Origin: Aspidapion aeneum | Lineage: Eukaryota > Arthropoda > Insecta > Coleoptera > Brentidae | Length of the DNA: 64,000 nucleotides | Assembly (NCBI GenBank): GCA_963576565.1 | Contig: OY755046.1 | Coordinates: 57,019,471-57,083,470 of the forward strand | Reading direction: 5' to 3' | Shown here: positions 22,782-35,785 of the stretch, in pieces | Layout: each line of letters begins with the position of its first letter | How positions within the stretch are numbered: the first letter of the stretch is position 1 | Program-made: the position numbers and the translations under genes | The notes under the pieces: model-generated | What the model saw: only the letters and a program-made list of their open reading frames with translations | Told to the model about the DNA's origin: nothing | Database searches by the model: none

Positions 22782-23031
22782 CAGCGGCGTAGCGTGCCTG
22801 AAGGGGCGGATGGGAGGGGGCCGACAGCTAAACAGGGCGCCCATCAAAAATCTTGCGACCAAAAAAAAGGTCATCATGTGTTTAGTTTCCTTTGCCGCCC
22901 TCTCAATTTGCCGTTGCCGGCCCTGCTACGTAATAAAGCTTAGGGCGCTTCGGGCACCCATGGAGTGCCAGTACCCTCGGGGCGGAGGGGAGCGACAAAC
23001 CCCCCGCGCTTCCCCCCACACTACGCCACTG
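22782..23031. mobile_element. GC-rich hAT-like MITE, 250 bp
   Basis: The ends CAGCGGCGTAGCGTG and (inverted) CAGTGGCGTAGTGTG match over 15 bp with two differences, the hAT-type CAGNGGCG terminus. An 8-bp TSD is not seen: GATGATTG lies on the left and CAGAGATA on the right. The flanks are LINE on one side and satellite on the other. Confidence 0.7.
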
Positions 23032-25183
23032 CAGAGATACAAAAAAACGACACCCTGAGATTCGAAAAAACGTCATTTAGCGAAATTTATGGTAGGGAAT
23101 CCCATAAGACCAAAATGACCAAACTTTGAAAATTCATATTTCAAAAACTATACAGTTTATCAACAAAAGCACCGAGTTGCAGTATTGCGGGACCATAGAG
23201 ATACGAAAAAACGACACCCTGAGTTAAGATTCGGAAAAGCGTCATTTAGCGAAATTTAGGGTAGTTAATCCCATAAGACCAAAATGACCAAATTTTGAAA
23301 ATTCATATTTCACAAACTATACTGTTTATCAACAAAAGCACCGAGTTGCAGTATTGTGGGATCATAGAGATACGAAAAAACCACACCACCCTGAATTAAG
23401 ATTCGGAAAAACGTCATTTAGCGAAATTTAGGGTAGGGAATCCCATAAGACCAAAATGACCAAACTTTGAAAATTCATATTTCAAAAACTATACAGTTTA
23501 TCAACAAAAGCACCGAGTTGCAGTATTGCGGGACCATAGAGATACGAAAAAACGACACCCTGAGTTAAGATTCGGAAAAGCGTCATTTAGCGAAATTTAG
23601 GGTAGTTAATCCCATAAGACCAAAATGACCAAATTTTGAAAATTCATATTTCACAAACTATACTGTTTATCAACAAAAGCACCGAGTTGCAGTATTGTGG
23701 GATCATAGAGATACGAAAAAACCACACCACCCTGAATTAAGATTCGGAAAAACGTCATTTAGCGAAATTTAGGGTAGGGAATCCCATAAGACCAAAATGA
23801 CCAAACTTTGAAAATTCATATTTCAAAAACTATACAGTTTATCAACAAAAGCACCGAGTTGCAGTATTGCGGGACCATAGAGATACGAAAAAACGACACC
23901 CTGAGTTAAGATTCGGAAAAGCGTCATTTAGCGAAATTTAGGGTAGTTAATCCCATAAGACCAAAATGGCCAAATTTTGAAAATTCATATTTCACAAACT
24001 ATACTGTTTATCAACAAAAGCACCGAGTTACAGTATTGTGGGATCATAGAGATACGAAAAAACCACACCACCCTGAATTAAGATTCGGAAAAACGTCATT
24101 TAGCGAAATTTAGGGTAGGGAATCCCATAAGACCAAAATGACCAAACTTTGAAAATTCATATTTCAAAAACTATACAGTTTATCAACAAAAGCACCGAGT
24201 TGCAGTATTGTGAGACTATAGAAATACGAAAAAACGACACCCTGAGTTAAGATTCGCACAAACGTCATTTAGCGAAATTTAGGGTAGGGAATCCCATAAG
24301 ACCAAAATGACCAAACTTTGAAAATTCATATTTCAAAAACTATACAGTTTATCAACAAAAGCGCCGAGTTGCAGTATTTTGGGAACATAGAGATACGAAA
24401 AAACCACACCCTGAATTAAGATTCGGAAAAACGTCATTTAGCGAAATTTAGGGTAGAAATCCTATAAGACCAAAATGACCAAACTTTGAAAATTCACATT
24501 TCAAAAACTATACAGTTTATCAAAAAAAGCATCGAGTTGCAGTATTATGGGACCATAGAGATACCAAAAAACAACACCCTGAGTTAAGATTACGAAAAAC
24601 GTCATTTAGCGAAATTTAGGGTAGGGAATCACATAAGACCAAAATGACCAAACTTTGAAAATTCATATTTCAAAAACTATACAGTTTATCAACAAAAGCA
24701 CCGAGTTGCAGTATTGTGGGACTATAGAGATACGAAAAAACCACACCCTGAATTCAGATTCGGAAAAACGTTATTTAGCGAAATTTAGGGTAGGGAATCC
24801 CATAACACCAAAATGACCAAACTTTGAAAATTCATACTTCAAAAACTATACAGTTTATCAACAAAAGCACCAAGTTGCAGTATTGTGGGAACATAAAGAT
24901 ACGAAAAAACCACATCCTGAATTAAGATTCGGAAAAACGTTATTTAGCGAAATTTAGGGTAGGGAATCCCATAACACCAAAATGACCAAACTTTGAAAAT
25001 TCATATTTCAAAGACTATACAGTTTATCAACAAAAGCACCGAGTTGCAGTATTGTGGGACCATAGAGATACGATAAAACTACACCCTGAATTAAGATTCG
25101 GAAAAACGTCATTTAGCGAAATTTAGGGTAGGGAATCCCATAAGACCAAAATGACCAAACTTTGAAAATTCATATTTCAATAT
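23032..25183 (+). repeat. Satellite array, 169-bp monomer, with a 341-bp higher-order repeat
   Basis: About 12.5 monomers. The landmark CAACAAAAGCACCGAGTTGC starts at 23161, 23330, 23502, 23671, 23843, 24012, 24184, 24353, 24521 (variant), 24690, 24859 and 25028. Spacing alternates 169 and 172 over the first six intervals, giving an exact 341-bp dimer repeated three times, then settles to 168-169. The extra 3 bp is in CCACACCACCCTG versus CGACACCCTG. Copies in the dimer block look nearly identical, so amplification was recent. Diverged relatives are at 6140-6595. Confidence 0.95.
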
Positions 25184-25192
25184 ATATAAGGG

Positions 25193-25222
25193 GTTCGGTT
25201 CGGTTCGGTTCGGTTCGGGGGG
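25193..25222 (+). repeat. (TTCGG)n pentanucleotide run followed by poly-G
   Basis: About five TTCGG units followed by about 14 Gs sit at the distal edge of the satellite array. The same unit forms the centre of the palindrome at 16490. Confidence 0.9.
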
Positions 25223-25254
25223 GGGGGGGGTGGGCTATAAAAGTCACACAGGCT

Positions 25255-26960
25255 CTTTTGAATTAACACAGGAAAGTTTGCCAGATTAAAATACATTTAC
25301 TAAATGGACCCAAATTAAAAAAAACATTCTTATAATTAAGAGGTTTATTACCTGGGGGCACGGCATCCTTTAATAGATATATGGGGCACGGCAGTGCCTC
25401 GCCAAGTTCGCGCGCCGTAACCATCTTTTCTGGAAACATTTCAGCCGATATTTGACCTACCTAAAACTCTACTTCGAAATGAGCTACGAATCTCACAGTC
25501 GTAGATCTCCATGGAATTAACAACCCCTCCAAGTTTCATGGAATTCCATAAAGTAGTAAAGTAGTTACGAAATTTTAAAAAACGTCGAAATTGCCACTCA
25601 CTCACTGACTCACTCACTCATGTATAGATCATCAATATTCTACTGTACTTCCAGACATGCTACAAAGCTGAAATTTGGCAGACTGATAGAAATTATGACC
25701 AAACCCCTGGGAAAAATCAAAAAACCCCAAAATTTTAATTTACTCCCCTTCCCTATACATTTAAAGTTATGTTAAAGTAGCATTGCCCACTTCCAGAAAT
25801 GCTAGAGAGTTGAGCTTTGGTAGACTGATAGGAACTATGATAAAACTATAGGAAAAAATCAAAACACCCCAAAATTCTAATTTACTTCCCTCCCCTATAA
25901 ATGTAAAGTTAAGTAAGTAAAGTAGGAGCTGAGCTTTGGAAGACCGATGGTAACTATGATAAAGATAGAAAAAAATTAAAACACCCCAAAATTCTAATTT
26001 ACTTCCCTCTCCTATAAATGTAAAGTTAAGTAAGTAAAGTAAGAGCTGAGCTTTGGAAGACCGATGGTAACTATGATAAAGATAGAAAAAAATTAAAACA
26101 CCCCAAAATTCTAATTTACTTCCTTCCCCTATAAATGTAAAGTTATGTAAAAGTAACACTGCCCACTTCCAGAAACGCTAGAGAGCTAAACTTTTTAAGA
26201 CTGAAAGACAATATGATAAAACTATATGAAAAAATTTAAAAACACCAACATTTCAATTTACTTCCCTCTCCTATAAATGTAAATTTATATAAAACTTACA
26301 TTGCACACTTCACGAAACGCTAGAGAGCTGAGCATTGGAATGCTGATAGAAATTATGATAAAACCATGGGAAAAAATTTAAAAAGTCCAATATTTTCATT
26401 TACTCAACACACAACATAGCATTTACTCTCCTCCCCTATACATATAAAGTTATGTAAAAGTAACATTGTGCACTTTCAGAAACGCTAGAGAGCTGAGCTT
26501 TGGAAGGCTAATAGGAACTACGATAAAACCATGGAAAAAAATTAAAAAACCTCAAAAATTTAAGTAAGGCATTGCAAAAGTTTTCAACAATATTCCGCAT
26601 ATTTTGCTACTTTAAAAATTAAGTATTATCCAATTCCTTTAAAAAAGAAGTGAAATCATAATAAAAACATTTCATGTAAAAAAAAGCCAAGTACGCGAAA
26701 ATGGCATTCCGTAAAAAGAATTGAGATAAAAGTAAAGCCAAGTTCTCCAATACAAATTTCAAAATGAAAGGTTCTTACTAGTTTGGAAATATTTTTCTAA
26801 ACGTGGCTATTACGGCTGTAAATGACTCTTAAGCACAGTGCTAAAATGAACATGAAATTTGTATTGGAGAACTTGGCTTTACTTTTATCTCAATTCTTTT
26901 TACGGAATGCCATTTTTGCGTACTTGGCCTTTTTTACATGAAATGTTTTTGTTATGATTG
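25255..26960. mobile_element. Interspersed element with internal minisatellite, copy 1
   Basis: Begins after GGGCACGGCA-rich sequence, passes through CACTCACTCACTGACTCACT (25603-25622), then about six diverged modules each with GCTAGAGAGCTGAGCTTTGG and CTCCCCTATA.ATGTAAAG. It ends in a 100-bp inverted-repeat part (about 26664-26765 and 26854-26955, both with GCCAAGTTCTCCAATAC or its inverse). Copy 2 at 59500-60062 has the same order but fewer modules. No coding capacity. Confidence 0.75.
25914..26147. repeat. Two near-identical 117-bp units
   Basis: GAGCTGAGCTTTGGAAGACC recurs at 25926 and 26043. 117 is divisible by 3, so an open frame of 39-residue repeats appears on the minus strand. It is not a gene. 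Confidence 0.85.
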
Positions 26961-27186
26961 GTTTTTGTCGATCTCGAATAATCCAATAAATTGTTTATTA
27001 AACAATTTTCCCGACGCTTAAATCTTTGCAATCTTGGAGAACAAATATGTCAAATTTGACGACGCCCATAACTCAATCTTTGTGACAAATCAAACACCAG
27101 GTTTAAATATAATTTGTCTTTGCAATGGAAACGGTCTTGTAACGCATTTCTTAGTGTTTAAAAACATTGGTAATATAAGTAATATT

Positions 27187-28185
27187 AACTGTAGCTGCGT
27201 TCGGTATTTACGTCGGATTAATCTTTTCGATCGAAATCGTTCGTTAATTCCATCTAGATCTAGGGGAGGTAGATCTGAATCGTTCGGTAATTCTGCTCAG
27301 ACTAGTCGGACGTTTCTGGTTGCTCCGTACATTTTGATCGACGAAACAGATTAATCTGAGATTGTGACGTATGTTGTGTATTTGTTTTGTTTACAAAAAT
27401 AATTTTTTTATGTAAAAAGATTGAAATCGAATTATTTGATGTTATATTATATAAATTTCCGACATCACAGGAAAATTTGGTAAAAATTATAGCTGGGCGT
27501 GAGTTGCAATATGTACATAATATTTTACGGGCGGATAGTTCACAACTTGCATTCCATTTGCTATTGGTTGACATAGTCAGGCGGGATTTTTAAAATTAAA
27601 ACTCTCCTGTCCTCGTTTTGGGAGGTTGAAATCGGTGTTAAACCAAACTGAAACAAAACCTAACCGTGGTCAATAGATGGGAAACGTATCCTAACCGGGG
27701 CGTGTCTGGACAGGTTAGGATACGTTGTCGAATAATTTATCAGGGTTAGGTTAACACCGATTTCGACAGGAAAAACAGGATAGGGAAGCTAATTTAAAAG
27801 AATATAATATGTTTTTAAAAAACAACAACAGTCACTTACAACTAGTATATATTCGTATTTTACGCTGAAAGCTGTAAACATAATGTTTGTTAAATGCTTG
27901 ACTGGTGGCACCATCTCTTAATATAATAATAATCTTAAACGGCAACGTTTTTAGCCGCTCCTTCAACATCAAAAAGTCAGCTGACTATTTCGACCAATAG
28001 CAAACGGAATGCAAGTTGTGAACTAGCCGCTCATTGTATTTTTGGTTATATTTGAGGTTATAACCATTTATAAAAATTTGATCGATTTGATCTGGATGGT
28101 TCGTTAATTCCAATTTGCTCAGACTAATCTGTAATCACGTGACCAAACATCCGTCACGTCTGAGATGCAAATACCGAACGAAGCT
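27187..28185. mobile_element. Inverted-repeat element of about 1 kb with a nested smaller inverted repeat
   Basis: GCGTTCGGTATTTACGTC at about 27193 returns inverted as GAGATGCAAATACCGAACG at about 28162. TGCATTCCATTTGCTATTGG (about 27549) returns at about 27990. Inside, CGGTGTTAACC and CGTATCCTAACC pair with inverses between about 27590 and 27790. The ORFs are short and unrecognised. Confidence 0.65.
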
Positions 28186-28753
28186 TGTCTGGGCCAAAAT
28201 CTAAGGGTGAGGGGGAGTAATCGTCGACGGAAACCCTATTTATGTAATTTTTTTTGGTAGGTAGGGGGGGGGAGGTAATTATGCGGTTAGCCCGATATTT
28301 ATTAACGGAAAGTCCATATATTTTTTTCTAGGGGGGTAATTACCACGTTATCCCCGCCCCGCCCAAATTCGCGCTTGTATGTGAGAGAAATAAAATTTTA
28401 TTCAAATATCTACTGAATACACCAAATTTTATTAAATGGAAAACTGTATAATGCAAGTTTGGTAAGAAAATGCAAAAATGCAAAAATCCAAAGCATCAGC
28501 CGGCGTGGCTTCTTATAGCTTCAGCTACACAGCTATCTAGCTAAATAAACGAGACGCAAAGCTCGAGGGTTGTTAGCTTAGTTCAGCTAACAAGGGTAAC
28601 AAGCTGTTATAAGAACGTCTTTTTTTTAATTTGATAAAACATCTTTGCGTATTTTTTAACAAGCATATTTTTAAAATAGACACTGTTACAAGAATTCCCA
28701 AAACGTTTTTGCACTATATGTATTTGCACTATTGTACTATATGTATGTATATG
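28186..28753. other. No recognised feature
   Basis: G-rich tracts near 28264 and 28333 with GGTAATTA repeats; otherwise AT-rich. Confidence 0.4.
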
Positions 28754-29859
28754 TAGGGTGTTCGGCACATGAACCGTCAAAATTTTTTGGGATATTGTTG
28801 GGGTCATTTGCTACCTTTTCAACCTTGGAACTTAGGTCCTATTAGTCACGGCTAAAGAGATATAAATTTTTAAAAAAAATTTCTCAAATTACCCAAAAAC
28901 TCACCTTTAAACCCTCGTAAGCTCTTTATTAATGTCTGGAAAAGCACCATTCTGTAATCTTATGTTTCTTCAACTAATTAATAGATTTGTTAAAATTGAT
29001 GTACCAAAGGGACATACGAGGTTTTTTATTGAAGAACATTAGTGATTTTGTGAAAGATAATCAATTTCAAAATTAAGAATCAAAAAAAGTATCGACAATT
29101 GAGAAGTTCATTTTCTTTTAAAAACTTCTTTAGTTGATTACCTTTCTAACGGTATGCTACACTTTGATAAAAAAGAACATTTCTGTTTTAAAATACGGAT
29201 ATTCCGTCAGAAGGGCGAGACTCGTTCCGAATTAGTAAAAAAAACAATTTGATGTTTATGACCGTTTACCTACTTAAACAAAAGTTAAACTTTTAACAAT
29301 AATGTATTGTGTTCTTTATTTATAAATTTTGTTCGAAATGATCATAAACATCAAATTGTCTTTCTTATCAAGTCCGAACGATTATTGCCCGTCTCACGGA
29401 ATCTCCGTATTTTAAAGCAGAATTGGTTTTTTTAATCAATGTGTAGCATACCGTTAGAAAGGTAATCGACTAGAGAAATTTTTAAAAGAAAATGAAGTTC
29501 TCAAGTGTCGATCCTTTTTTTAATTTTTAATTTTGAAATTGATTTCCTTTCACAAAATCACACTGTTCTTCAAAAAAAAACTCGTGTGTCCCTTTGGTAC
29601 ATAAATTTTAACAAATCTATTAATTAGTTAAAGTAGCATAAGATTACAGAATTATAAAAAAAATGGTGCTTTTCCAGACATTAATAAAAAGCTTACGAGG
29701 GTTTAAAGGTGGGATTTTGGGTAATTTGAGAATTTTTTTTTTAAATTTATATCTCTTTAGCCGTGACTCTAAGGACCCCAAGTTCCAAGGTTGAAAAGAT
29801 AGCAAATGACCCCAACAATATCCCAAAAAATTTTGATGGTTCATGTGCCAAACACCCTG
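28754..29859. mobile_element. Long-hairpin transposon derivative, arms of about 530 bp, TA-type ends
   Basis: The right end reads, inverted, TA then CAGGGTGTTTGGCACATGA. The left end is the same with two changes. The arms match inverted nearly to the centre (about 29310), for example CCAACAATATCCCAAAAAAT and GTATGCTACA...AAAAAAGAA blocks. There is almost no loop and no coding core. Confidence 0.8.
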
Positions 29860-30559
29860 TATAGATAAAAATGAATTTCCCTCGTTTTAGGCAAGAATAT
29901 GTCATTTTTGATACCCGGGATAAACGTGGCGGATTAGGGATAAAATTTAAAATTTGGGATAAAAAGTGACAGACTAGGGATAAAAAGTAATAAACATTTT
30001 CAATTTACCCCTAATTTAAGGGACAAAAGTATTAGTTTTTATCTACAGGATAAAAAGTGACTGATTAGCGCAAAAAAGTAAAAATCGGGATGAAAAGCGA
30101 TAATAAAATTAGGTTCAGAAACAAATCAAAGATGTCTTTATTAAAAACTTATTTAAGTTCTATTTTTCTTTTGAATCAACTCGGCAGGACTTGGCAGGCG
30201 ATGATTGAAGAGTGTAACGGAATTATAATTTTTTTTTGATATCGGTCTATCTTTCTCTAATGCTCGGTTTACTGTACAACGATAAAGAATCCGATATTTT
30301 TGCGCGGCCTTTTTGCAGCTGGGTTTTTTTTAAATTAAAAACTCAGTTAAGTGCTGCTTGAAAAATCCATCTCCCCCCAGCTTTATAACTCACGAGCCGC
30401 CACTGGCAGAACGTCAAAAGTAAGTGACCTATCTAACCAGGCTCTTGATTGATGGAAATAGAAATACAGTAGACTCGTGCTAGTGTGGACACGAAAAATA
30501 CTCTGCCAATATATGGGCCCCTAAGCTCACACTAGGTACTATAGTTATGGTTTACGTGT
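29860..30559. other. No gene; degenerate GGGATAAAAAGT repeats
   Basis: GGGATAAA(A)GT-like units recur at about 29918, 29937, 29958, 29977 and 30048. The remainder is AT-rich and unrecognised. Confidence 0.5.
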
Positions 30560-31050
<491 letters not shown>

Positions 31051-31094
31051 GCGCAACAAAAAAGTTTCAAAATCATCTGAAACGCAAAGATATA

Positions 31095-31746
31095 CAGTGT
31101 GTCCACGTAAGTTGGCGGCATATGGGAAACTTTTTTATTATTAGCTTTACAAAAAAAAGTTATTCTTCATAAAAAGTTCTGCATGGTCCAAAACCTAAAA
31201 TGCAACCATCAGATGTTAAATTTTTTCAGTCATATTACGAGGTTTGTCAAAAAATTTGATTTTTGCTCTAGAGTAAAGTACCTTTTTTTTGACAATATCG
31301 AAAATTGTTATAAAGAAAAGATGTTTAGAATTAAAAATAGCTTTCAAATATTCAACATTGTTTATTTACATTATTATTATTTGCATCCTAGATTAATTAT
31401 GCCTTAATGTGCAAACTTAAATTTCCAACGTAATCGCCGAGAAAATGTAGAAAAAAATATTTTTTTAATGTGAATAAACAATGTTGAATATTTGAAAGCT
31501 ATTTTTAATTCTAAACATCTTTTTTTTATAACAATTTTCGATATTGTCAAAAAGAAAGGTACTTTACTCTAGAGCAAAAATCACATTTTTTTGACAAACC
31601 TCGTAATATGACTGAAAAAATTTAACATCTGATGGTTGCATTTTAGGTTTTGGACCATGCAGAACTTTTTATAAAGAATAACTTTTTTTCGTAAAGCTAA
31701 TAATAAAAAAGTTTCCCATATGCCGCCAACTTACGTGGACACACTG
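31095..31746. mobile_element. Hairpin transposon derivative, arms of about 280 bp, TA target duplication
   Basis: CAGTGTGTCCACGTAAGTTG at the left and its inverse at the right are flanked by TA (31093-31094, 31747-31748). The arms match inverted through TTTCCCATATGCCGCC, GGTTTTGGACCATGCAGAAC and ACTTTACTCTAGAGC, with a loop of about 90 bp near 31420. The ends resemble those at 9749 and 28754, suggesting one superfamily. Confidence 0.88.
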
Positions 31747-31748
31747 TA

Positions 31749-33165
31749 TAAAAATTTTTGAAATCGGAGCAACTTTTTTTTTCTCGAAAAAATTAGGATC
31801 ACCATAGCTCACACTACTATAGTATAGTATATGTGTGAGCTAAAAATCTTCACGTTCATACCATGGAGACCGTTCACACTACGGAAGGTCTATTCTAAAA
31901 CCGAAATAAGTATTATTGGTAAGATATAATAAATCCATACCTATCAACTTTAAAATGTAACTTATAATTCTTATAATTTAGAGCAAATCTATGGGTTTCT
32001 GTTGAAAATGACAATTTAAAGTATCGGCAAATACTTTAATCATTTTTATGAAAACTTCAAAATTTACATATCCTTAGGTAAAAATAGAATGTTATTTTAG
32101 TCCGAACTTATCTAGCTGACCAACGAGTGGCTACTGCTCGGCCTCAATATTTCTTAGGCTCTAACATCTATGTTGTTTGTTTCTGACTATAATGTAACCA
32201 CTTTAAGTGATTCCAAAACAAACTTTACTGCAACTTTTTAAGGTGTCTTCATTTCGTTCTCAGATTCGCCTTCCAAACTTACTTCTGGGAGCAAGAATTA
32301 AAAACTTCTTGGTTTTTACCATTTTACAAAGCAAAACATGAAATGGTACTACTATTTACCACAAAAAACGAATTAAAACTAAGTAATTCTCGGTAATTCC
32401 CCTAAATTTTACCATTTGATTAACACCTCTTTTCCGTTTTTATACGATCGAGACTCTTTATACTACTATAATACATTGATCTTCACTGTTCACACCACTG
32501 GGAGGTTCACACAAGCGTGTGTTAACACCAGCGCGAGGCTACTGTATTGGAAATTTCCCAACGAGTCTCGGAAATATTGGAAATATTTTAAAAAATATTA
32601 TCTTTCATTTTTGTAACCTTATAAGCATCAAACTTACTATAGACCAATTTTTATTTCCGATACTATTGAAGATTTTGAGGAAGTAGACTGGCAGACGATG
32701 TTATTGAGTGTGATGCTGATGACAGCGATGAAGATATGACTCTTGCTCGACTAGTGAATAGTGTAGTGTGTCAAGAATGAGAAATTTGACCTTATTTCTG
32801 TTTATTTGTTTGAAGATTAACTCCTGATTTGTGTTCATGTATAAGCCTTCTGCGTTTTCTGCTGTTTTGTTATTATTTTTATAAATAAATATTCACTATT
32901 TCTTATTTTTTGAATATTTCATATATTTCCAATGTTTCAGGAAATATTTCCGAAAATATTTCAGAAAATATATTTCTGGAAATTTTACAACACTAAACCA
33001 GGTCAAAGTACCGCCTCACATAAACTATTTACAAAGGTACCCATCTTTTCATAATTTAATACAAAATGGCCAATGAAGCCGCCTTAAAAAGTGCGTCAGA
33101 TTTAAGGAATATTTTGCGACATTATTGGTCAAACCGAGGGTACCTAAATTAATTGTTTGAACAGT
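31749..33165. other. No gene; small palindrome and possible hAT-like debris
   Basis: A 40-bp palindrome (AGCTCACAC...GTGTGAGCT) lies at about 31807-31842. Between about 32550 and 33000, GGAAATTTCC and GGAAATATTTCC phrases at both ends suggest a decayed transposon with ends near TTGGAAATTTCC, but no transposase is recognised. Confidence 0.4.
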
Positions 33166-33280
33166 GTCAGAGCATATTATTTTAAAAGGCTTTCCGTTTT
33201 CGGTCTAGAAACAAATCATATTACTTTTTGGCAACAGACCATTTCCCCCTAATTTGACCCCGCTGAATCCGAATATGTCT

Positions 33281-33799
33281 GGTGGTGGGTGTGCTTTCGG
33301 GCTGTTCGGCCGTCGTCGTTGGAAATTCGTTCTCGACGTTTCGCCATCTCGAGTGGATGGCATCTTCAGGAGATGTTGACTGTTTGTCGGCTTCTCGAAG
33401 ACTGGTGGTTAGTCTGTCGCGGGCGCAGGTTATATACGCTATGGTGGGCGGGGCGTATATCAGAGCTGGTCGGTGATTGGTCACATTCCCTTGATTCAGT
33501 TTTGTTATTGTAAGCGAGCCGTTTAGTGTTTTTAAGAACCGGTACCCATGTTCTGTTAATTTTAAGAGTTTCTTCAGATCTGTTGAAGTTCTGCTGGTGT
33601 TTATGAATTTCGATTGCTTCTCTATAGAGTCTTGGATAGTATGAAGAGGAGGCGCAGAGAACTTGTGTGTCTTCGAATTTTATTCGGTGGTCTTCATTGT
33701 TTAGTGTGTGGTCTGCAACTGCGGATTTTTCCGTATGTCCGAGTCGACAGTTGGCTTTGTGTTCTTTGATTCTTGTGTTTACGGACCGTTTGGTTGTTG
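33281..33799 (-). mobile_element. Penelope-like element (PLE) 3' fragment: GIY-YIG C-terminus plus hammerhead motif
   Basis: The minus strand reads NTRIKEHKANCRLGHTEKSA, then VADHTLNNEDHRIKFEDTQV, then REAIEIHKHQQNFNR and TWVPVL: the C-terminal part of the GIY-YIG endonuclease fused to PLE reverse transcriptases. Downstream (lower coordinates) are a TATA-like GCGTATATAACC and the hammerhead-like core (33327-33375). It is flanked by a 10-11 bp TSD, GAATATGTCT, at 33271-33280 and 33800-33809. Copy A shows the empty site. It is strongly 5'-truncated. Confidence 0.88.
33327..33375 (-). ncRNA. PLE-type hammerhead ribozyme with minimal stem III
   Basis: On the minus strand: stem I strand UCUC, core CUGAAGA, one extra U, stem II GCCAUC...GAUGGC, core GAAA, a minimal stem III (A-CG-U), then C and stem I strand GAGA. 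The cleavage dinucleotide context is GUC (33335). Minimal stem III hammerheads are known from PLE terminal repeats. Confidence 0.65.
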
Positions 33800-35737
33800 G
33801 AATATGTCTGTTGCCAACTCGAAAAATCGACAGGGACGGAGAAAATCCCCCCCCAAATCCCCAAAAACCTGTTTTTTTTCAGTTTTATGCAATTTTCTCG
33901 AAAACTAACCTTTTTATCAAAAATTGCAAAGAACAGTTTTTTGTGGAGAATAAAATTCCCTTTCCAACGATATATTGGTCAATAAGGTTAAGAAAAGCAA
34001 GTAGCTCTTCAGTGGCGTACGTAAATTGGGATTATTTAGAAAAAACATGTTTATTATAGGTTTTTCAAAATTTTCTCAAAAACTACACATTTTAGGAAAA
34101 AATATGTAGTATACTTTATTGTAGAACATAACATTTTTTTTTAAAAACTTTATTAAAATGTCGGGTTGTTGCCATATTTAAGGCTTCAGGTGCGTACTAA
34201 TATAAAATTATTTTCAAAAATAACTGAAATAATCAGTTTCTCTTGCATATTTAAATATCTTTTCTAAGATTTTCAGAAAAAAATGTGGCTTTATTCTTTA
34301 TTGAGGATAAGACAATTTCTTTTTAAATGATATATTACAAAATGAGGTTAATGTTATGATAAATACTTCAAAAAGGTTCGTAATTTATACCTACTAAAAT
34401 AAAATGTTTCCAAATTAAAATAAACTGTTTTTGTATTAGATTAGATATTTTGATTTATCTAAATAAGTTCTTTAAAGCAAAAAGATATCGGTGGTTATAA
34501 GGGGAGGGGGCATAGGGGCCATGGCCCCCCCTAAGCCATATTTTTGTGCAGAAAGTAACAGTAGTAACTTTGACACAGGTGTTTTTGGTTATTTTTTTAA
34601 GCATATGGAACTAAAAATAAAGTGGTGAATCTTATGCAACGGTTTGGGGGGGGGGAGCATAATCATAATTAGGTACTCATTGGGATCAACAACCAACCTG
34701 TTAACCTGTTAGGAAGAGTTTGATATTTTTTGCCTTATACTTATGCAATTTATGAACAGGCCCCATAGTATTAAAAATCACTGATCCACTGGCTTCGCCG
34801 CGCCACACTGCGGTAATCATCATTTCTGATGAAAAATCTAGCTTTTTGTAGGTAAAATAATATATTTCGATCTGACATTTAAAATCTTTTTAGTCGACTA
34901 ACTTGACAATAAATTAATTCAATAACATACACTTGTATAATAAAACATACAGTGACAACACTTGTAACGTTATTAGCACACCTGGAATAATCCGGGAGGT
35001 GGGATATTACTTCAATAATTTCGACCTTTTGTACTTTCGACCTTATTTTTTCGACCTTTTGTACTTTCGACCTTTTGTACGTTCGACCTTTTGTACGTTC
35101 GACCTTTTATCCGCCGCTCTTTATTATCCACCGAAAAGCTAATAAGATACCAAATTGATTAGTTTGGATTGATCTTAAATAATTTCTTTAAATTAAGAAC
35201 ACCACTAAAATAACTTCCACTTCGCTATATAACGTTTGAAAGAAAATTTTATTGGTTATGACGAAGTATAGAACACATTTTTTGATAAAGAGCTTGGTTT
35301 TTAAGAAAATTGAATAAAACGTATGAAAAACATGTTTCACCCCCATTGACGGACGTCGCTGGAGAGTTTGCTATAAGTCAAACCCCACCGAGTTTCACAT
35401 TTTCAAAAAGGGAATTTCCCTGTCTACGAAAAAGTGTAGAACAAGTTTTTTCATGTTAAGCTTAGTTTTTGAGGAAATTAGATAAAACTTGTAACAAAAA
35501 TGGTTTATTTTCTGTTTTTTTTTTAATGAATTTAATTTACGGATGCCCCTGAAGTTTTATTTATAAAACCGATTTAATCATGTTATACATCACTTTGAAG
35601 GAAATTTTATTGAGTATACCAAAATGTAACACATGGTTTTCTGTAGATATTAGTTTTTAAAAAAATTAAATAAATCTTGGAAAAAACATAGGTATTTTTT
35701 CAACATTTTTTAATTACTTCAATTAACGGACGCCGCT

Positions 35738-35785
35738 AGTTAAGTATTAACTTTAGAGTTAATTGTTTTTAAAAATTTTTATTTT
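35738..35785 (-). repeat. Stub of errantivirus 3' LTR
   Basis: Matches the first 48 bp (plus-strand reading) of the LTR at 42213, from AGTTAAGTATTAACTTTAG to ATTTTG, then switches to env sequence. A deletion removed the end of env and about 180 bp of LTR. Confidence 0.85.

Noticed and set aside
25193..25222. Telomeric repeat
   Set aside because: TTCGG is not a telomere unit I can support for insects, and the run is only about five units.
25767..26159. 130-codon minus-strand ORF with 39-residue repeats
   Set aside because: It is produced by the 117-bp minisatellite, whose length is a multiple of three; composition and context are non-coding.
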